From Saccharothrix sp. S26 (GTDB taxonomy: Bacteria > Actinomycetota > Actinomycetes > Mycobacteriales > Pseudonocardiaceae): a DNA stretch of 64,000 nucleotides. Below the pieces are notes generated by a model. That model saw only the letters and a program-made list of their open reading frames with translations. It did no database searches and was not told the DNA's origin. The stretch spans positions 124,001 to 188,000 of the forward strand of contig NZ_JAJUWT010000004.1 of NCBI RefSeq assembly GCF_021390395.1, given 5' to 3'. The position numbers and the translations under genes are program-made. Below are positions 60,417-64,000 of the stretch, piece after piece (the first letter of the stretch is position 1; every line of letters starts with the position of its first letter).

Positions 60417-60629
60417 CTACAGGGGCAGGCCGGGCGCGCTCACCGTGGTCATGGTGCCCTCGCTCACGGTGACCGCGGCGTACGCGCCGACGGCCAGGGT
60501 CAGGCCGGCCAGCGCGCGGGCGCGGGCTCCGGCCTTGGCCTTGCGGGACAGCGCCATCTCGCCGGCGGGGTGGTCGCCGTCCTGGTCCGCACTCCAGGTG
60601 GTGACCTCGTCGCGGTTGGCGTCGTTCAT
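60417..60629 (-). CDS. lanA: putative LanM substrate peptide without cysteine
   Basis: A 70-residue peptide whose ATG overlaps the LanM stop by 4 bases (ATGA), so it is translated by coupling to LanM. Residues about 1-30 are acidic and leader-like (NDANRDEVTTWSADQDGDHP and GEMALS). Residues 29-38 are basic (RKAKAGARAR). Residues about 39-55 form a hydrophobic helix (ALAGLTLAVGAYAAVTV). The tail EGTMTTVSAPGLPL has several Ser and Thr. There is not one Cys, so thioether rings cannot form within it; dehydrated residues could. Alternatively it is a small membrane protein unrelated to LanM. Confidence 0.7.
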   Translation of the reverse strand: MNDANRDEVTTWSADQDGDHPAGEMALSRKAKAGARARALAGLTLAVGAYAAVTVSEGTMTTVSAPGLPL

Positions 60630-63505
60630 CGGGTGTTCTCCTCGAGGGGGTGGATGTCGTGCGTGGATCCGAGCAGGAGCACCGAGGGCACCTGCTCGGG
60701 GAAACCGAGGCGGAGCAAGCCGTAGCCGATGCCGGACAGCCCGGTGAGCAGGCCGGCCGACGGCACGCCACCGGGCGTGCCGCAGCGGGCCCCGTACTGG
60801 TCCAGCGCGCCGAGGACCAGCCCCGCGCGCCGGGTCTGCATGGCCGGGGCCAGGCCGTGCCCGCGTTGCGCGAGGACGGTCAGGGCCTCGATCACGCCCA
60901 GCTCACCGTGGCACAGGCTCAGGTCCCGCAAGGGTTCGTGCACCGCCAAGGCGTTCAAGCACCGGTCGACGTGCAGGGTGTGCGCGTCGACCGGCTGGTC
61001 GGGGTGGGCGCAGTGCGCGAGCACCGCGCCGGACAGCCCGGAGCACCAACTGTGGTCGGCTTCGGTCACGTCCAGCAGGCGTTGCCGCAACGCGTGGTCC
61101 GCCCGCAGGTTCGCCCGGCCGACCACACCGTAGCGGTCGTCGCCGACGGCCCGCGCGTAGCGCAGCAACGCCCAGCCGACGCCCGCCCGGCCGCGGGCGA
61201 AGCCGTCACCGCCGGGAACGGCCGCGACGAGCCGGTCGGCGTAGGCGCGGGCCAGCGCCGTTGCGGCCGGCAGACCGCTCTCCGCGCGCACCGCGAGCAT
61301 CGAGGCGAGGCCGCCCGCCCAGCCTTCGACCACGTTGGCCGGTTCCTCGCCGATCGCCTCGACACCGGCCGCCACGTCGAGCGCGACCCGCAGCCAGCCG
61401 GTGATCTCGCGGTCGTCCAGCAGGGTCGCCAGCCGGGCCAACGCGTAGCAGATGCCGCCCAGCCCGTGGAACGCTCCGCTGCCCACGGCCGCGGCCAGCT
61501 CGCCGTCCTCGGCGAACGCGGCCAGCAGGCCGGGGATCGGCTCCAGCGCGTCCCGCGCGTACTCGGTGTACCGGGCGGCGCCGGTGAGCCTGCCCAGCTG
61601 CGCCAGGAACAACGCCACCCCGGTGTAGCCGTTGGACAGCCCCGCGCCCATCGGGGCCACCGCCCAGTGCCGGTCGTCCACCAGCTCCAGGCCGACCCAG
61701 TTGACCCGGCCCGCGGCGGTCGTGGCGTGCGCCAGCACCTCGTCGGCGATGCCGCACGCGGCCACCAGCAGCCGTTGCGGGTCGGGCACGCCCGCCTCCA
61801 CCGGCGCGGCCACGCCCCGGCCCGTGCGGTGCTCCACCGGGCGCGGCCTGCTCGCCAGCCCGGCGCTGATCAGCCACTGCTGGTCGTGCTTGTCCACCTC
61901 GTCCAGCGCGGCGACCTTGGCCGTGACGGCGTCCAGCGCGCTCGCCGGCAGCAGGTCCGGCAGCCGCTGCCCGGTCGAGGTCCACACGTCGCGGCTGCCC
62001 GGCCGGGTGGTGAACAGCGGCACGTCGCCGGCCCACAGGTCCCGCACCTCGTGCGGCACCAGGGCGCGCGTCACCTCGTCGTCCACCGCGCCGTCCCACA
62101 GCAGGTCGAGGACGTCCTGGCGGGCCGACGCGCCGCGCAGCGCGTCCGGGTGCGTGGACTCGTCCAGCAGCGTCGCGTACAGCTGCGTCATCCGCGGCAC
62201 GAACCGCACCGGCAGGTCGGCGAAGCGGGCCAGCAGCCCGTCCGGGCCGAGCAGCTCGGCGCGGTGGTCGCACAGCGCGTCGTAGCCGATCCCGAACCCG
62301 GCCAGCAGCGCGCCCTGGTAGTCGGCGGGCTCGGCCTCGCGGCCGTCCACGACGGGCCGGTTGTGCGCCGGGGCCAGCGGCGCGGGCCTGCGCACCAGCC
62401 GCATCCGGTCGGTGCCGGCGTGCAGCCAGGCCACGCCGTCGGCCGGCAGCCGGTCGCCGCCCAGGCCGCCGACGTCCAGCGCGCCGTGCTCACCCAGCAG
62501 CACGCGCGGCAGCACGGCGGTGCGGTGCACGGACCGCGACAACGCCCGCACCGCCGGATCGGTCGGCGTGCCGACCGTGGGGTGGAACAGCGTCTCGACG
62601 TCCACCAGCACCGGCTGGTCGCCCGCCGCGATCAGGTTCTCGTAGTGCATGTCGGTGCCGTCCACCGCGTACAGCAGCGCGAGCAGCGCGCCGAGCCGCT
62701 GGTAGAACCGGCCCACCTCGGTGACGTCCGCGCACGGGCGGTGCTCGACGAACTCCAGCCACCCGTGCCCCGGCCGGGCCAGCACGCGCGGCAGCCGCAG
62801 GTCCAGCCCGGTGTGGCCGTCGAACCAGTCGACCAGGTCGGCGAACGCCCGGTGCAGCCGCACGGGCCGCGGCTTGTAGACGACCCGGCGGCCGTCGGTG
62901 AACGTCAGCACGGCCACCGAGCGGCCACGCGCGTGAGGGTCGCCCCGGCCGGTCTCCACGTGCGCGAGCGCGCCGGGGTCGCGGCCGTCGAGCAGGGTCC
63001 GGACGATCTGCGCGCGGTCCGCGGCGAACCGGTCCAGCAGCTCGCGGTGCGCGTCGACCGCGTGCAGGCACGCCTGGCCGAGCAGCCGGGCCAGCACCGG
63101 GTAGCGGGCGAACAGCGCGGGCAGGTCCACGTGCCGGACGAAGTCGGTGAACCGCTCCTGCGGCGTGTCGCCGACGAGCCGGCCGCCGACCCGGTCGAGG
63201 TTGAGCTCCAGCACGAGGGTGCGCGCCGCGATCCGGGCCAGCCGCTTGCCCAGCGCGCGGGCGAAGTCGGCGTCCAGCCGGGGGTCCAGCGCCGTGGCGG
63301 CCCGCACCAGGGGGCGCAGCGCGAACGCGAACGCCTCGTCCCAGCTGCCGCCGGCGAAGTCTGCACGGGCCGCGGTCGTGGTGGCGCGTTCCACGAACGC
63401 GGCCCATGAGGGCCGTCCACGGGGGACGACCAGCTCGTGGGGGTTCCCGCGCACACCGCTGAGCCACCACGCTGCTGGCGGCCGGTCGACGGCGGAGGGG
63501 AACAC
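60626..63505 (-). CDS. lanM: class II lanthipeptide synthetase LanM
   Basis: A 959-residue bifunctional enzyme. The N-terminal dehydratase domain (about 100-560) has the kinase-like GRRVVYKPRPVRL, DGTDMHYENLIAAGDQPVLV (with DVETLFHP after it) and FTTRPGSRDVW. The C-terminal LanC-type cyclase (about 610-950) keeps the three zinc ligands: Cys in ADHSWCSGLSGAVLA and Cys-His in LSLCHGELGVIE. It phosphorylates and eliminates Ser/Thr side chains and then normally adds Cys thiols. The linked substrate has no Cys. GTG 63505 is the likely start, because the longer frame (ATG 63589) overlaps palindromic control DNA. It is the first gene of the operon. Confidence 0.92.
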   Translation of the reverse strand: MFPSAVDRPPAAWWLSGVRGNPHELVVPRGRPSWAAFVERATTTAARADFAGGSWDEAFAFALRPLVRAATALDPRLDADFARALGKRLARIAARTLVLELNLDRVGGRLVGDTPQERFTDFVRHVDLPALFARYPVLARLLGQACLHAVDAHRELLDRFAADRAQIVRTLLDGRDPGALAHVETGRGDPHARGRSVAVLTFTDGRRVVYKPRPVRLHRAFADLVDWFDGHTGLDLRLPRVLARPGHGWLEFVEHRPCADVTEVGRFYQRLGALLALLYAVDGTDMHYENLIAAGDQPVLVDVETLFHPTVGTPTDPAVRALSRSVHRTAVLPRVLLGEHGALDVGGLGGDRLPADGVAWLHAGTDRMRLVRRPAPLAPAHNRPVVDGREAEPADYQGALLAGFGIGYDALCDHRAELLGPDGLLARFADLPVRFVPRMTQLYATLLDESTHPDALRGASARQDVLDLLWDGAVDDEVTRALVPHEVRDLWAGDVPLFTTRPGSRDVWTSTGQRLPDLLPASALDAVTAKVAALDEVDKHDQQWLISAGLASRPRPVEHRTGRGVAAPVEAGVPDPQRLLVAACGIADEVLAHATTAAGRVNWVGLELVDDRHWAVAPMGAGLSNGYTGVALFLAQLGRLTGAARYTEYARDALEPIPGLLAAFAEDGELAAAVGSGAFHGLGGICYALARLATLLDDREITGWLRVALDVAAGVEAIGEEPANVVEGWAGGLASMLAVRAESGLPAATALARAYADRLVAAVPGGDGFARGRAGVGWALLRYARAVGDDRYGVVGRANLRADHALRQRLLDVTEADHSWCSGLSGAVLAHCAHPDQPVDAHTLHVDRCLNALAVHEPLRDLSLCHGELGVIEALTVLAQRGHGLAPAMQTRRAGLVLGALDQYGARCGTPGGVPSAGLLTGLSGIGYGLLRLGFPEQVPSVLLLGSTHDIHPLEENTR

Positions 63506-63541
63506 GCCGCACAACGTGTCACGGGGGCGCGGGGCCGCACA

Positions 63542-63598
63542 TGGGGGCAGTGCCCCCAGATTTGCGGACGGGCCACGACGAGACCGCACATGTGCGGT
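63542..63598. promoter_or_regulatory. two palindromes upstream of lanM
   Basis: TGGGGGC-AGT-GCCCCCA (63542-63558) and the perfect 16-bp ACCGCACATGTGCGGT (63583-63598) lie 37-93 bases upstream of the lanM start. They are likely operator sites; the binding protein is unknown. Confidence 0.65.
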
Positions 63599-63704
63599 GA
63601 ACCGCTTCGCCGCAGGTCAAGGACGCGGTGAACGGAGGTTGAACGGCGTGGTGCCCGGCCCCGTGCAGGCGGGACCGGGCACCGGACGACCTTCCGGGCC
63701 GAGC

Positions 63705-64000
63705 CTAGAAGGTCAGGTTCCACACATCGATGTAGCCGGTGTCGCCGGAGTAGACGTCGCGCGCCGGGGGTGGTCGTGCCCGCGTTCACCGTGGACAGGA
63801 CGCCGTTCTGCGGCGTGGTGATCGTGCCGGGCGTGTCGGTGGCCCGCCGCGTCTCGCCGCCCGGGGCCGCGATGTCGACCTTGGCGCCGTAGTGGGAGTA
63901 GAACGCCCGGTGGCCGTGCCCCACGCGCCGGGCACGTTCATGCCCGCGGTGGCCTCGAACAGGTCCCACTGCTTGGCGTAGTCGGTGTCGTTCGGGTCCG
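63705..64000 (-). pseudogene. wrecked S8 subtilisin-type protease (runs off window)
   Basis: The visible part runs from the right edge to a stop at 63705. It begins DPNDTDYAKQWDLFEATAGM and VPGAW, the start of a mature subtilisin domain. It then jumps in another frame to FYSHYGAKVDIAAPGGETRR, which belongs near the end of the domain. The catalytic Asp and His and the stretch before the active Ser are missing. A further shift leads to the tail YSGDTGYIDVWNLTF. The DNA therefore has one large deletion and two frameshifts. In lanthipeptide clusters such a protease can remove leaders; this copy cannot. Confidence 0.75.

Noticed and set aside
55316-60472. 1718-codon open frame opposite the MOSC, lipoprotein, cyclophilin and LuxR-type genes
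   Set aside because: It crosses four real genes and shows no recognisable domain or start signal.

Overview
The window is very GC-rich, uses GTG and TTG starts freely and packs genes with 4-base start/stop overlaps. It carries actinomycete hallmarks: DasR- and CebR-type operators, mycothiol-family remnants, PAC2, DUF4230, F420/LLM oxidoreductases and polysaccharide-degrading exoenzymes with CBM2, CBM5/12 and CBM13 modules. I infer a soil or plant-litter actinomycete, most likely of the Pseudonocardiales (Saccharothrix/Actinosynnema/Lentzea type). No rRNA, tRNA or CRISPR array was seen.

Layout. 1-9.7 kb: a WYL regulator facing an alpha/beta hydrolase, a wrecked mycothiol/DinB-type gene, a long inverted repeat, a secreted GH9 cellulase with a doubled CebR box, an LLM oxidoreductase, a rare hydrolase-methyltransferase fusion, an AhpD-like gene that has lost its active-site segment, and an AraC regulator. 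9.8-12.8 kb: a DasR-type chitin locus with a GH19 chitinase and an AA10 LPMO, each preceded by a dre site, then a DUF305 lipoprotein. 12.8-16.4 kb: housekeeping and membrane genes, a TetR regulator and an SDR. 16.5-23.7 kb: a tight operon of ACP, KAS II-like, KAS III-like, two hot-dog dehydratase-like proteins and LipB, followed by dxs and a polyprenyl diphosphate synthase. This is a candidate small acyl/terpenoid biosynthetic unit.

23.8-34 kb: a secreted hydrolase homologue whose nucleophile Ser is replaced, a MerR regulator with its own 19-bp-spacer promoter, then a sugar island. The island holds two AP-endonuclease-fold sugar isomerases, a Gfo/Idh/MocA oxidoreductase, a TetR regulator and a 1516-residue exported ThuA / sugar dehydrogenase / PKD / 3xCBM6 / DUF1080 protein. 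Together these fit catabolism of 3-keto-sugars or glycosides. 34-42.7 kb: a frameshifted XRE-type gene, two secretory lipases flanking a PucR-type regulator, a secreted Thr-linker protein, an Asp/Glu racemase, and an acyl-CoA synthetase cut off inside its P-loop-like motif and followed by C-rich filler. 42.7-48.2 kb: an ABC exporter with a MerR-type promoter, an FAD monooxygenase facing a GntR-TetR fusion regulator across four GTGCAC boxes, PAC2 and chorismate mutase.

48.2-57.4 kb: a decayed IS5-type transposase, an LLM oxidoreductase, a G-rich non-coding stretch, a secreted GH16 glucanase with a ricin-type CBM13, PaaZ, an aldo/keto reductase, a MOSC protein, a lipoprotein and a secreted cyclophilin. 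57.4-64 kb: a large LAL/LuxR regulator and a class II lanthipeptide synthetase (LanM) whose stop codon overlaps the start of a 70-residue precursor-like peptide that contains no cysteine. Upstream lie palindromes and a wrecked subtilisin-type protease.

A recurring feature is gene decay: at least six reading frames are visibly broken or internally deleted. The strongest candidates for something undescribed are the cysteine-free LanM system, the ACP-KAS-dehydratase-LipB operon and the 3-keto-sugar island.
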